The notes under the pieces were generated by a model. That model searched no databases. It saw only the letters and a program-made list of their open reading frames with translations, and was not told the DNA's origin. From contig CAZQWG010000008.1 of NCBI GenBank assembly GCA_964596985.1, positions 47,800-111,799 of the forward strand: DNA of 64,000 nucleotides, written 5' to 3'. Position numbers and translations under genes: made by a program. Positions 44,039-53,956 of this stretch are shown one piece after another; position 1 is the stretch's first letter, and each line of letters opens with the position of its first letter. The DNA comes from GCA-020345945 sp964596985. Its GTDB lineage: Archaea > Thermoproteota > Bathyarchaeia > RBG-16-48-13 > GCA-020345945.

Positions 44039-44308
44039 CGAAATATCTCCTTCCTGCGACTCTCGTCTGATCACTTGAACTTGCCAGTTAGTAAGAGACG
44101 TACAGTAATAAAGAATTGTAAAATCCGATTCCGGATAGATCTTTGGGATAGCCTAATAGACAACCTTTTCGAATTCTATGACAATCCGCAACTGTGATGG
44201 ACAGTACGGCTGATTAGACGTGGGGTGAAACCGCCAGTTCAGCAAGAGGCTTTCCAAGTCTTTCCGCCAGTTCTCCGTTAAAGACAAATCAAGGTTGACT
44301 GATCTACG

Positions 44309-44935
44309 TTGGGTATATCTTTGGAGCTGGGAGAGTTTCTCGTCAAACTCGCCCGCAAAGCCATTCGGACCTATCTTGAAGAACGGAAGGTAACCTCCGT
44401 TCCTCCGGATTCCGCTACGGTACTCAACAAACCTTACGGGGTGTTTGTTACGTTGAACAAGTCTCTTGGCGATGAACGATCCTTGAGGGGCTGTATCGGC
44501 TTCCCCGAACCTGTCCATCCCCTAGGTGAAGCCACGATCCACTCTGCGATCAGCGCAGCCACCGCAGATCCAAGGTTTCCGCCTGTCGAGTTAAGCGAAC
44601 TCCCAGAGCTTCTTGTCGAGGTAAGCGTCCTTACCCCTCCTCAGCTCATCGAATCCTCGAATCCCCTGGAGTACCCTTCTGAGATAAAGGTTGGAAGGGA
44701 CGGTCTAATCGTCGAACGAAGCGGATTCAAGGGTCTGCTCCTACCCCAGGTTCCGGTGGAGTGGGGTTGGGGGGCAGAGGAATTCTTGATGCAGTGCTGC
44801 ATCAAAGCAGGGTTATCCCCTGAAAGTTGGCTTCTGGATGGAACCCGAGTATACAGATTCCAAGGCAAAGTATTTTCGGAAGTCTCCCCAAACGGGCAGG
44901 TTAGAGAAGTCGTATTGGCGGAAAGCAACCGATGA
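44309..44935 (+). CDS. AMMECR1-domain protein
   Basis: 208 residues with the family hallmark LRGCIG (in ERSLRGCIGFPEP), the preceding GVFVTLNK, AAISAATADPRFPPV-like block, VGRDGLIVERSGFKGLLLPQV and FLMQCCIKAGL. Archaeal AMMECR1 proteins are widespread and often linked with Memo and radical SAM partners, but their reaction is unknown. Start is TTG. It overlaps the glycosyltransferase by 4 bases. Confidence 0.93.
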   Translation: MGISLELGEFLVKLARKAIRTYLEERKVTSVPPDSATVLNKPYGVFVTLNKSLGDERSLRGCIGFPEPVHPLGEATIHSAISAATADPRFPPVELSELPELLVEVSVLTPPQLIESSNPLEYPSEIKVGRDGLIVERSGFKGLLLPQVPVEWGWGAEEFLMQCCIKAGLSPESWLLDGTRVYRFQGKVFSEVSPNGQVREVVLAESNR

Positions 44936-46125
44936 AGGTCTATTTCGCGCCTTCTGGCATTGGGTTGGGACACGTGGGTAGATGCCTTCCTATCGCCGAA
45001 GAACTCGAACGGCTTGGAATCGAATCTTTCTTTTCAACCTACGGTCAAGGGGTAGCCTACCTAAAACAGACCGGTTTCCGTACAGAACTCGCCGCCCCCA
45101 TAGGGTTCGCGGTTCGCCGTGATGGAACCGTCGACCTCAAATGGTCCCTCGTCAGCCCTGGACCAAGACTGATCCCGATGCTGCTGAACCAACTGGTCCG
45201 CGAGATCCGATTGATAAGGGTGCATCATCCCGATATCGTAGTCTCCGATACCCGAATCACCCCGATAATCGCTGCGTGTCTTCTTGGGATTCCCAGTATC
45301 GCTATTCTTAACCAATACTCGATCGTCATACCTCGGAAACAGTTTCTCAACCTTGCCAGGATTGTCGACGGTTTCAGTCTAACAGTGATCGGATGGATCT
45401 GGAATCTGGCGGATCATATAATAATAACAGACTTTCCTGAACCCTATACGCTCTCAACGGTCAATCTACGTATTCCTCCGTCTCGTCTAGGAAACGTTAA
45501 GATGGTCGGACCTATGATCCCTGTCAGACCGGAGGATCTTGAGAAACGCGAAGAATTAAGGAAAAGTTTTGGTGTAGAGGATGACCGAAAGATAGTTTTC
45601 GCCCCGATCAGTGGACCCGTCGGTGAGAAGAGACATCTGATAGATGTTCTGTCCGAGATACTCTCAAGATTCCCAGAAGAATACGCGGTCTTCATGTCCA
45701 CGGGTGTTCCCGACGGCAATTCAAGACCAACTAGGAAAGGAAACCTCACAATGATTCCCTGGCTGAAGAATCGTTTCGAACTCATCAAAGCCTCTGACCT
45801 AATCATATCCCGGGCTGGCCATGGTACGCTGTCTCAAGCAATGTACTTTGGAAAACCAACAGTTGTGATCCCGACACCAAGTCATCCCGAACAGTTCGGA
45901 AATGCCTTAAGGGCTTCATCTCTCGGGTTTGCCAAGATTCTCAAGCAAGACGACCTCACCTTCGATAACCTGCTAAGATACGTCGATGACTTATCTGATT
46001 CCGAGGATCGATCTCGTAAGGTTGAAAAGATGCGATCCGAGGTCGCGAAACTGAACGGAATAAATTCGATTCTGAAGATAATACTTGACGCCAAAGACAA
46101 GACTTCCCCGTGCTCCGACAGGTAA
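44932..46125 (+). CDS. glycosyltransferase (GT-B, MurG/UGT-like)
   Basis: 397 residues with two Rossmann halves. The N-terminal acceptor loop is APSGIGLGHVGRCLPIAEEL; the C-terminal sugar-nucleotide site is ISRAGHGTLSQAMYFGKPTV followed by PTPSHPEQFGNA. A membrane-associating hydrophobic stretch (about residues 140-165) suggests a lipid-linked acceptor. Sugar donor and acceptor are unknown. Coupled to the AMMECR1 gene by overlap. Confidence 0.85.
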   Translation: MKVYFAPSGIGLGHVGRCLPIAEELERLGIESFFSTYGQGVAYLKQTGFRTELAAPIGFAVRRDGTVDLKWSLVSPGPRLIPMLLNQLVREIRLIRVHHPDIVVSDTRITPIIAACLLGIPSIAILNQYSIVIPRKQFLNLARIVDGFSLTVIGWIWNLADHIIITDFPEPYTLSTVNLRIPPSRLGNVKMVGPMIPVRPEDLEKREELRKSFGVEDDRKIVFAPISGPVGEKRHLIDVLSEILSRFPEEYAVFMSTGVPDGNSRPTRKGNLTMIPWLKNRFELIKASDLIISRAGHGTLSQAMYFGKPTVVIPTPSHPEQFGNALRASSLGFAKILKQDDLTFDNLLRYVDDLSDSEDRSRKVEKMRSEVAKLNGINSILKIILDAKDKTSPCSDR

Positions 46126-46149
46126 CGTTCTCCGGGCCCCATTTTCCTC

Positions 46150-46842
46150 TCAACCCTGCTTGGGTCGTATCTGGACTATCCGAAACTCCCTAAGGATCGG
46201 GTTTATCATCTCTCTCATCTTCACCCTAGACAGGACCTCGTTCTCGTCTTCAGCGAATCCGAGCAACTCCTCTTCCATGGATAACAGCGAGGTAGCGAGA
46301 ACCCCCTGCCTAGTCTTCTTCACTGTACAGGCAGTTGGCAAACCAAGAATGACCGGTGTTTTCTCCTCGAGAACCTTCTCCGAGCAATAGATGAGTGAGT
46401 TTGCCGCGATTGTCAACTCTGCAATCCTTATCGGTGCACTCTTCTTGCCAATGGCGAGAACATCTATCGAGTATGTTCTCTTTATTTCCAATGCTAGGTT
46501 ACGCAAATGAGGTAGTTGTTTTCTGATGTTGTTCTTCGCCTCCCTCGATATTCGTAACTCGTCAAGTTTGGCGAGGGTAAGATCCTGTATGGAGATGCTT
46601 CCCAGGGTCATGTCTAGATGGACGACGTCCGCATTCTCCTGTTTCAAGAATTCTCGGGAGAGCCTCATCTCCTTCAGAATAAAATCTTGAGAATCTACGT
46701 CTTCAAAGATCGGTATAGACAGGGTTTTCTCTGCTTGAGTGTAGGGTGGTTCCACGAGTACAGCCGAGACGGCAACTATCTTCTCTGGCTCAAACTTCTC
46801 GTCGAGAACCGCAGCCCCTGAATCGGAAGCAATTATCCTCAA
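46150..46842 (-). CDS. conserved archaeal protein (DUF4152-like)
   Basis: About 230 residues, no membrane segment. The N-terminus LRIIASDSGAAVLDEKFEP and a central VVHLDMTLGSISIQDL, followed by SIDVLAIGKKSAPIRIAEL, look like the RNase H-like fold of the archaeal DUF4152 group, though this is by eye. I start at the TTG at 46842, which has GGGAGGGGGG seven bases before it; a TTG at 46914 would run into the gene upstream. It follows the small helical gene at 46898-47119. Confidence 0.55.
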   Translation of the reverse strand: MRIIASDSGAAVLDEKFEPEKIVAVSAVLVEPPYTQAEKTLSIPIFEDVDSQDFILKEMRLSREFLKQENADVVHLDMTLGSISIQDLTLAKLDELRISREAKNNIRKQLPHLRNLALEIKRTYSIDVLAIGKKSAPIRIAELTIAANSLIYCSEKVLEEKTPVILGLPTACTVKKTRQGVLATSLLSMEEELLGFAEDENEVLSRVKMREMINPILREFRIVQIRPKQG

Positions 46843-46897
46843 CCTGCTTCCCCCCTCCCGCATTCCCCTCTTCGAAGAAAAATAAAGATGACCACAC

Positions 46898-47119
46898 TCA
46901 ATCTTCTCTCTCAAGGTCGTGAAGTATGACTAATGCTTCTCCTAGCGAGACGCCGATATACGCGGAGAGTTCTTCTGGTGTAATCCCTGGTTTCTCGTGA
47001 AGAAGGATGTCCCGGACGTATGCTTTGTGGTTGCTATAGGTTGGAATAGAGTACGCTGTGTCCATAAGCAAACTCCAAAGGTCATACTTGCGTCTTATCT
47101 CGTCAAGACTCATTTTCAT
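46898..47119 (-). CDS. small helix-turn-helix-like protein
   Basis: 73 residues, helical, with TPEELSAYIGVSLGEALVILHDL near the C-terminus that looks like a winged-helix or HTH recognition segment. Function unknown. ATG at 47119 with another ATG two codons on. It precedes the DUF4152-like gene on the same strand with about 55 bases between end and the chosen start. Confidence 0.55.
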   Translation of the reverse strand: MKMSLDEIRRKYDLWSLLMDTAYSIPTYSNHKAYVRDILLHEKPGITPEELSAYIGVSLGEALVILHDLERED

Positions 47120-47359
47120 GTCGCCTGATCGTCTCTAAAGACCCGGTTGTTCCTGAACAAAAGAATGATGAATGCGGGCTTAAAATCATTCCAGTCTACT
47201 CGTCAGGTTCTCGGGTTGAAACATCAAAGAATCCAAGTAGCCCTCGCGAGTACTGGACATCGTCTCGCTTCGGGCGAGAAGAATCTCCCTCTTCATTCAA
47301 AGGAGGGCAATGTATATTTGTCTAGTTTCGCTATCTGAAAGACAACCGAGGAGACAGTT

Positions 47360-47539
47360 TTGAAGAACATGGAACTCCATCGAATCACAAGACGCAGTCT
47401 GTTGACCGTTGTTATCATTCTGGCGGTTCTGCTCATACTTGCCGACGTCATCTCAGTTGGAAGATTCTTCTCGATACTCGCGTTGATCTTCGATCATATG
47501 AGAAGATTGTTCGAAGAACTAAGCAAAGTATTCTCCTGA
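47360..47539 (+). CDS. 59-residue single-helix membrane protein
   Basis: A short open frame with a TTG start at 47360 preceded by GAGGAG at six bases, then an ATG three codons later. After a basic N-terminus (LHRITRRSL) comes one membrane helix (LLTVVIILAVLLILADVI) and an amphipathic C-terminus (FDHMRRLFEELSKVFS). No known family. The good ribosome site and the membrane-protein plan are the only support; it lies 70 bases before the deacetylase gene. Confidence 0.5.
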   Translation: MKNMELHRITRRSLLTVVIILAVLLILADVISVGRFFSILALIFDHMRRLFEELSKVFS

Positions 47540-47609
47540 CCTACCGATTTCAATTGTCCCTCACATCCACTCCTACGAAGTTTGAATCACGATACTCGGA
47601 GAGAAGTCT

Positions 47610-48695
47610 TTGACTAAGCTAAGGAGAGTCGGCTTCTTCTACAACGACAAGTACCTAGACTACCAGTTCGGCCATGAACATCCCTTTCAGCCAATTCGAG
47701 AGAAGATGACCCTCAACCTTCTACAGGAACTCGGGGTCTTTGAGGATGCGGCAGATATCATTTCACCGTCGATGGCGACAAGAAAAGATCTACTGTCAGC
47801 TCACGCCGAGTCGTATGTGGAGTTCGTTGAACGCATGAGCAAGAGAGGTTACGGGCTGCTAGATTCAGGCGACACTCCTGTCACAAAGGGAATCTTTGAG
47901 GCATCCCGTCAAGTTGTGGGCGGTTCACTCGATGGGGCAGACAGAATAATGAGAGGGCGCCTCATACACGCCTTCAACCCTGGGGGAGGTCTCCATCACG
48001 CATCCTTCGATTCGGCTTCAGGTTTCTGCGTCTTCAACGACGTAGTCATAACCGTAAGGCGTCTCCAGAGAAACTACGGTCTGAAACGAATCGCAGTCGT
48101 CGATATAGACGGTCATCATGGGGATGGAACCCAATCCCTGCTATACAATGAACCTATCCTTAAGATCTCGTTCCACCGTTACGGCATTTTTCCCGGCAGC
48201 GGTTCTGTTGAAGAAGTTGGAAAGGGAGCCGGTCGCGGATACTCCGTGAACGTCCCGTTGCCCGCCGCGTGCGGTGACGACGCCTTCACGCATGCCTTCA
48301 GAGAGATCGTTCCCCCCCTCCTAAGAGAGTACCATCCCCAACTCCTGATTAGCCAATTCGGCGTTGATGGACACTTTCAAGACCCCCTTGTGGATCTCCG
48401 TCTGACCACCTTCACCTACGAAGACACAGCTGCGACAATGCACGAATTGGCCCACTCGCTCTGCTCGGGAAGATTCTTGGTGCTCGGTGGTGGGGGTTAC
48501 CAGCCGAGGAACGTCTCAAGGTGTTGGGCAGTGATGTTCCTGGTCCTTCTGAATAAACGTCCGAGCGAAGATCCCGGTCTCGGCGGACTCCACGACCCGA
48601 CGCCTACATCGAGCAGTAGGTTTGTAAGTGAGTCTGTGGAGAACACGGTGACAGCTATTAAGGACAAGATCTTTCCGATTCACGGACTCTCCTAA
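47610..48695 (+). CDS. histone-deacetylase-superfamily amidohydrolase (AcuC-like)
   Basis: 361 residues. Catalytic and zinc-binding blocks of the family are present: NPGGGLHHASFDSASGFCVFND (His-His), VVDIDGHHGDGTQ (Asp and His zinc ligands), FPGSGSVEEVG, QFGVDGHFQDPL (Asp ligand) and LGGGGYQPRNVSR. It removes acyl groups from lysine or small-molecule amines. It has no histone-specific features, and acetoin-utilisation or polyamine deacetylase roles are equally possible. Start is TTG at 47610. Confidence 0.93.
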   Translation: MTKLRRVGFFYNDKYLDYQFGHEHPFQPIREKMTLNLLQELGVFEDAADIISPSMATRKDLLSAHAESYVEFVERMSKRGYGLLDSGDTPVTKGIFEASRQVVGGSLDGADRIMRGRLIHAFNPGGGLHHASFDSASGFCVFNDVVITVRRLQRNYGLKRIAVVDIDGHHGDGTQSLLYNEPILKISFHRYGIFPGSGSVEEVGKGAGRGYSVNVPLPAACGDDAFTHAFREIVPPLLREYHPQLLISQFGVDGHFQDPLVDLRLTTFTYEDTAATMHELAHSLCSGRFLVLGGGGYQPRNVSRCWAVMFLVLLNKRPSEDPGLGGLHDPTPTSSSRFVSESVENTVTAIKDKIFPIHGLS

Positions 48696-48698
48696 CTG

Positions 48699-48704
48699 TT
48701 TAAA
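48699..48704 (+). promoter_or_regulatory. probable TATA box of tldD
   Basis: TGTTTAAATC lies about 55 bases before the tldD ATG at 48757. Confidence 0.4.
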
Positions 48705-48756
48705 TCACATTTCTTACCCTCTCTTTGAAGTATCATCCGAGAAGAGTTGTTGATCG

Positions 48757-50163
48757 ATGTTGGACGTGGCACAGAAAGCAATCGGGCTGACATCCCAACT
48801 CGATCTGGAATACTGTGAGTCACGAGTCCAGAAGAGAAGGTTCACTAGGATAGTCTTGAACCACGGACGATACGATCAAGCGACGTATGGGATGGATGGC
48901 GGAATCGGGATCAGGGTTCTCTACGGGAACGCATGGGGGTTCTCTTCGTCTACGAGTGTGGATTCACAATCTGCTGTAGATACTTGCTGCAAGGCAGCTA
49001 GCCTCGGCCGTTCGCTCTCTTCCTACGTCAAGGAGGACGTGACCCTATCAGATGAATCCCCAATTCAAGAAGATGTTCGCCAAAGAGTCGACACTCCTCC
49101 TAGTGAAGTCGACTTTGAAGAGAAGATGAGATTCGTCCGAGAACTATATGATGAGGTAGTCAATTTCCACCCCTCAATCGTGAACGCCGAGATAAGATAT
49201 GGGGACTCCGAGCTCGACGAGGTCCTTGCAACAAGCGAAGGAACAGAACTCTTGTCCAACAGAACTGCGCTATTCGTGGCAATCGACGCCGTAGCCAAGT
49301 CGGGAGAAAAGATGGTCTCTTGTAGCGAAAGATTCGGGAAACTCGGCGGCTACGAAGTCCTGGATAGAGGTGAACTGTCTGTCCTAGCCCGGTCTGCGGC
49401 CACGAGATCCGTTGAGCTGCTTGACGGGAACCCTGCCCCGAGCGGTAGGTTCACCGTCGTTACCGACCCTAGGTTGACCGGGGTCTTTGCTCACGAAGCG
49501 ATCGGTCATGCCTGTGAAGCCGACGCCATCGTTGCGGAAGAATCCATACTCCGAGGAAGACTAAGGGATAAAGTGGGGTCCGATCTTGTGACAATATGCG
49601 ACGATTCTACGCTCCTTGGAGGCTGGGGGAGCCAGGAGTACGACTCTGAAGGAGTCAAGACCCAGAAGAGAACATTGGTTGAGAAAGGAATCTTGACGTC
49701 TCTCATCTACGACCGGAAATCGGCTGGCAAACTCGAGGCACACTCCAATGGAGGCGCAAGGACGCAGTCCTACGCGTATCCGCCGATCGTACGGATGAGT
49801 AACACGTACGTTATGCCTGGAGACGAAAGCTTGGAAGAACTCTTGGAAGGAATCGACCACGGAATACTTCTCAAGGGTACCCGCGGCGGAGAAGTGGATG
49901 TCGCTCGAGGAGTCTTTCAGTTCAACGCAGAAGAGGCGCGCCTTATTGAGAAAGGAGAACCGACCTCGCCTGTACTCGACGTCTCGATGTCGGGTCTGAT
50001 CCTCGAGACGCTCTCCAATATCTCGGGGGTTTCGAACGATTTTGAACTCTCAATCGGCACCTGCGGAAAATCCGGTCAAGGCGTCCCGGTGGGTGACGGC
50101 GGGCCGTTTCTTCGCGTTGAGAACGTTGTGGTGGGGGGTAGAACTGAGCAAGCCAATACTTGA
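48757..50163 (+). CDS. tldD: TldD metalloprotease subunit
   Basis: 468 residues. The zinc motif HEAIGH (His246, Glu247, His250) is intact, with blocks MDGGIGIRVLYGNAWGFSS, DDSTLLGGWGSQEYDSEG and GGARTQSYAYPPIVRMSNTY. TldD forms a heterodimer with TldE and degrades or trims unfolded peptides; in bacteria it matures modified peptides. The tldE gene follows and overlaps its end. Confidence 0.93.
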   Translation: MLDVAQKAIGLTSQLDLEYCESRVQKRRFTRIVLNHGRYDQATYGMDGGIGIRVLYGNAWGFSSSTSVDSQSAVDTCCKAASLGRSLSSYVKEDVTLSDESPIQEDVRQRVDTPPSEVDFEEKMRFVRELYDEVVNFHPSIVNAEIRYGDSELDEVLATSEGTELLSNRTALFVAIDAVAKSGEKMVSCSERFGKLGGYEVLDRGELSVLARSAATRSVELLDGNPAPSGRFTVVTDPRLTGVFAHEAIGHACEADAIVAEESILRGRLRDKVGSDLVTICDDSTLLGGWGSQEYDSEGVKTQKRTLVEKGILTSLIYDRKSAGKLEAHSNGGARTQSYAYPPIVRMSNTYVMPGDESLEELLEGIDHGILLKGTRGGEVDVARGVFQFNAEEARLIEKGEPTSPVLDVSMSGLILETLSNISGVSNDFELSIGTCGKSGQGVPVGDGGPFLRVENVVVGGRTEQANT

Positions 50164-51526
50164 TAAGGTCGTCTCCTGGTCGGAGAAGAAAGGCGCGAAG
50201 GAGGCAGAGGCTTTTTTCTCGACGACTGAGTCCATCCACGTCCGATTCGAGAAGAAGAGCATCAACCTCTCCGAAAGAAAGAGGTCGTCGGGCTACGGAA
50301 TTCGCACCGTTGTTGACAAGTCGGATGGGCTCTCCGTTGGTTTCGCCTCCTCGACCGATGCTTCGACACAGGCTCTCAAATCCACTGTCGATAGGGCTTT
50401 AGGGATCGCTAGGTCGAAGCCTCCAGACCGGGACTTCGTTCAACTCCAGCAACCTAGTTCCCTGAAGCCAAGGAAGATCGACTTCGACCCCCTGATACTG
50501 GAAAGAGACCCCGTAGAACTCCTCGAACTCGTACAATCTCTAATCGTGACCGCGGACTCTTCGAGCAAGATCAGAACCGTCAGCGGTTCGCTCTTCCTAT
50601 CTCGTAGCAAGACCGCCGTCGCGAACTCTCTCGGGGTATCCGGATACTACAAAGCTTCCAACTTCGATGTCGGGGTCTTTGTAACCTCAAAGGACGGCGA
50701 CTCAGTTGGCGTTGGTTGGGACAGATTCTCAGCCACCACAATCAATGAAACTGCCGCCTTGAAGTGTGCCCAAGAAGCCGGTGAGACTTCAATCCTCCAG
50801 CTTCACCCTCGGAAAATCGAGCCAGGTCGATTTCCCGTGCTGATATGCCCTGAAGGCTTTTCTCAGATTCTTTCAAACACTCTGATCCCCGAGGTCAACG
50901 CAGAGAACGTATACAACAAGGAGTCTCCATTTTACGGCAGAATCGGAGAGACGATCGGCCCCGAGATGTTGACTATCTACGACAACGGCATGCTTCCCGG
51001 CGGGATAGGCTCCAAGCCCCTAGACGATGAAGGCTGCACCACCCGCAAGACCGAGGTCATCGGCAAAGGTATTCTGAAGAACCTTCTTCATAACAGCTAC
51101 ACCTCAAACCGGATACACGCGGAAAATACTGGGAACTCCTTCCGATCCGGTGGACGCCGAGGTGCCACACGATATTCCGCTGAACCGTCGATAGCCCCCA
51201 CGAATATCGTCGTGAAGCCTGGTAATGTAGATCGAGAGGAGCTGGTCGGACAACTCGGCGAAGGAATCGTTGTAAAAGGTTTCATAGGCGCCCACACCGC
51301 AAATTCAAGAACCGGAGAATTTTCGCTCGTCCTGTATTGCGCCTACAAGATCGAGAAAGGCGAGCTTGCCTACCCGATACATGAGGCTGTCGTCGGAAGT
51401 AGCATCCAAGAGCTCATACGCAATGTGACTGATATCGGCAACGACTCAAAACAGATCCCGATAGGTCACCAAGTCGGCGTCGCGTCCCCCTCGCTGGTCG
51501 TCGAAGATCTCGCCATCTCCGGGTAG
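50126..51526 (+). CDS. tldE: TldE/PmbA partner subunit
   Basis: About 466 residues. It lacks the HExxxH zinc motif, as expected for TldE, and has GYGIRTVVDKSDGLSVGFAS near the N-terminus, PVLICPEGFSQIL in the middle and EFSLVLYCAYKIEKGEL near the end. The start is uncertain: the TTG at 50126 fits best and overlaps tldD by 38 bases; a GTG at 50093 is in frame. Confidence 0.88.
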   Translation: MWWGVELSKPILDKVVSWSEKKGAKEAEAFFSTTESIHVRFEKKSINLSERKRSSGYGIRTVVDKSDGLSVGFASSTDASTQALKSTVDRALGIARSKPPDRDFVQLQQPSSLKPRKIDFDPLILERDPVELLELVQSLIVTADSSSKIRTVSGSLFLSRSKTAVANSLGVSGYYKASNFDVGVFVTSKDGDSVGVGWDRFSATTINETAALKCAQEAGETSILQLHPRKIEPGRFPVLICPEGFSQILSNTLIPEVNAENVYNKESPFYGRIGETIGPEMLTIYDNGMLPGGIGSKPLDDEGCTTRKTEVIGKGILKNLLHNSYTSNRIHAENTGNSFRSGGRRGATRYSAEPSIAPTNIVVKPGNVDREELVGQLGEGIVVKGFIGAHTANSRTGEFSLVLYCAYKIEKGELAYPIHEAVVGSSIQELIRNVTDIGNDSKQIPIGHQVGVASPSLVVEDLAISG

Positions 51527-51583
51527 GATGCAGACTCGCTTCAAGGTGTTAGGTAATCCAGATCCAACCGCAAGACAACTCGG

Positions 51584-53917
51584 GTGTCCTCTTTGAAGAA
51601 ACGGGCAGAGATCGATTGTAGCGGGCTTGTCCAGGGAATAGGGTTTAGACCGTTCGTCTATCGACTCGCTATCGACAAGGGGCTGGTGGGCTACGTTCAA
51701 AATCTAGGCGATGCAGGAGTCAAGATAGTTGTCGAAGGAGAGGAGTCCAAGGTCAAATCGTTTGTCAACGACCTGAAGAGAAACAAGCCGTCTCTTGCCT
51801 TCTATCATAACCTGACAATCGCCCTCCACGACCCCCAAGATACCTTCGACTCCTTCATAATTCGGCAGAGCGACCCGGCTCTCGCTTTGGGGGGCGTATC
51901 GAACACCTCACCGGACATAGCTACATGCGACGAATGTATTCGAGACCTCCGAGACCCCGCCAATAAGAGGTATAGGTATCCGTTTGTGGTCTGCAGCTCG
52001 TGTGGACCCAGATTCACCGTGATCGAAGCACTGCCTTATGATCGAGACAATACCGCTATGGTCGATTTTCCCATGTGCAAAGACTGCCGCTTCGAGTACG
52101 AGAATCCCTTGGATCCCCGTTTCCACGCAGAACCCGTCTGCTGCCTTGATTGCGGGCCCGCTCTTACCTTCTCAGATCTTGATAGTGACATCTCGACCGG
52201 AGAGAAGGCGCTTCGCGACGCTGCAAGAGCCCTCAAGTCTGGAAAGATAGTTGCAGTCAAAGGCATAGGCGGAACCCACCTCGCAGCCAAGACAACCTCC
52301 GACCAAGTAGTCCTCCGCTTGAGAGAGAGAAGGAGACGCCCTTTTCAACCCCTCGCCGTTATGTCTCTTGACTTGGAGACTGTTAAGACGTTTGCCGAGG
52401 TCAATTATAGAGAACGTGAACTTCTCGTCTCCTATAGAAGACCGATAATAGCCCTCAGGAAGTCCCGTGAGTACTACCTGAGCGAGTGGATAAGCCCGGG
52501 ACTCCACACAGTAGGGGTAATGCTCCCCTACAGCGGAATACACCATCTCCTACTAGAGGAATGCGGGGAACCCGCCATCATCTTCACCAGCGGCAACTAT
52601 CCTGGACTCCCGATGGCAATCACGAATAAGGCAATAAGACATGAACTTGCCGAGATAGCCGACTTCTTCCTCCTCCACAACCGGCGAATCGTAAATCGAT
52701 GCGACGACTCGGTAGTACGAGATGTCGCCGGATCCCTGATTCCCATTCGCAGATCCCGAGGTTACGTTCCCGAACCGATCGGTCTTCCTATCAAGATGAA
52801 GGAGGAGGTAGTGTTCGCGTGCGGTGTTGAGGACAGGTCGACATCATGCATACTGAAGGATAACCACTGCTTCCTGTCCCAGCATATAGGAGACATCGAC
52901 AACCTCGAGACATTCGAATTCCTCAAAGCTGCTTCGAGGAAACTCTGGCAGCTATGCAACGTCAAGGAGTTTGATGCTGTGGCTTGCGATCTTCATCCCC
53001 TATTCCTCGCCACGAGATGGGCGAAGGAACTCTCTGAGAAGCGAGGGGTCGTGCTTCAACCAGTGCAACATCATCACGCTCACCTTGTTTCCCTGATGGC
53101 GGAGTCCAACATCGGCGTGGACGAGCAAATAATCGGGATCGCATTGGACGGGGTAGGTTACGGGGGAGATTCGTCCTCTTGGGGGGGAGAAATCCTGCTG
53201 ACAGACTATGAGGATTATGAACGGATCGGGCACCTTGAAACACATCGAATGCCCGGAGGAGATCTCTGCACCAAGTTTCCTATCAGAATGGCGGCTTCTA
53301 TTCTTAGCGAGACGCTGCCCCTCGAAGATCTCTCCAAACTACTACTCACAAACTACCCTCAAGCCCTCGTACATGGACCGACAGAGGTGGATGTCATTAT
53401 CAAACAGTTAGGATCACCCGAACGGTTGCCCTTGACGTCAAGTGCCGGACGAGTCTTGGATGCGGCAGCCGCACTCCTAGGGATCTGTTTCGAGAGGACT
53501 TATGATGGGGAGCCGGCGATGAGGCTGGAATCCGCGGCAACCCTTTCAAGTTCGACTCCCCCGACCCTGTCTGCCGAAATATCCCAAGAGGGTTCTGTAT
53601 TAATCCTGGAGACTTCTCAGGTCATCGTAGACCTACTGCAAAAAAGAAGTTCTCATGAGATAGGCGACCTTGCCTTCGCAGTTCAATCTATGCTTGCACG
53701 CGGCATCGGTGAGATGGCTGTTGAACTGGCACGACGAGAAGATATTCGGGTAATAGGATTGTCTGGAGGAGTCTCCTATAACGACCACATAACCCGAACA
53801 ATAAAAGATGTTGTAGCCAATTCCGGATTAAACTTCATCACGCATAGAAGAATTCCATCTGGTGATGCAGGCGTATCGGCTGGGCAAGCACTTGTGGCTT
53901 GGGCTAGGTCTCGTTGA
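51584..53917 (+). CDS. hypF: HypF carbamoyltransferase (hydrogenase maturation)
   Basis: 777 residues, full length. Acylphosphatase domain (GLVQGIGFRPFVYRL), two zinc fingers (CDECIRDL...CSSCGPRFT, CKDCRFEY...CLDCGP), YrdC-like domain (IVAVKGIGGTHLAAKT, IALRKS, TSGN) and Kae1-like domain (VQHHHAHLVSLM, ALDGVGYGGDSSSWGGE, LSGGVSYND). It makes thiocarbamate on HypE from carbamoyl phosphate for the cyanide ligands of [NiFe] centres. Its presence supports an active NiFe enzyme, such as the one at 20.4-24.5 kb. No other hyp gene is in the window. GTG start, 57 bases after tldE. Confidence 0.96.
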   Translation: MSSLKKRAEIDCSGLVQGIGFRPFVYRLAIDKGLVGYVQNLGDAGVKIVVEGEESKVKSFVNDLKRNKPSLAFYHNLTIALHDPQDTFDSFIIRQSDPALALGGVSNTSPDIATCDECIRDLRDPANKRYRYPFVVCSSCGPRFTVIEALPYDRDNTAMVDFPMCKDCRFEYENPLDPRFHAEPVCCLDCGPALTFSDLDSDISTGEKALRDAARALKSGKIVAVKGIGGTHLAAKTTSDQVVLRLRERRRRPFQPLAVMSLDLETVKTFAEVNYRERELLVSYRRPIIALRKSREYYLSEWISPGLHTVGVMLPYSGIHHLLLEECGEPAIIFTSGNYPGLPMAITNKAIRHELAEIADFFLLHNRRIVNRCDDSVVRDVAGSLIPIRRSRGYVPEPIGLPIKMKEEVVFACGVEDRSTSCILKDNHCFLSQHIGDIDNLETFEFLKAASRKLWQLCNVKEFDAVACDLHPLFLATRWAKELSEKRGVVLQPVQHHHAHLVSLMAESNIGVDEQIIGIALDGVGYGGDSSSWGGEILLTDYEDYERIGHLETHRMPGGDLCTKFPIRMAASILSETLPLEDLSKLLLTNYPQALVHGPTEVDVIIKQLGSPERLPLTSSAGRVLDAAAALLGICFERTYDGEPAMRLESAATLSSSTPPTLSAEISQEGSVLILETSQVIVDLLQKRSSHEIGDLAFAVQSMLARGIGEMAVELARREDIRVIGLSGGVSYNDHITRTIKDVVANSGLNFITHRRIPSGDAGVSAGQALVAWARSR

Positions 53918-53956
53918 GCCTAGGTGTCCTCACAGAAGAGTGACACAAGAGTGTGG

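Noticed and set aside
47147..47338. A 63-codon plus-strand frame.
   Set aside because: Composition is not protein-like, no ribosome site, and it lies in the promoter region of divergent genes.
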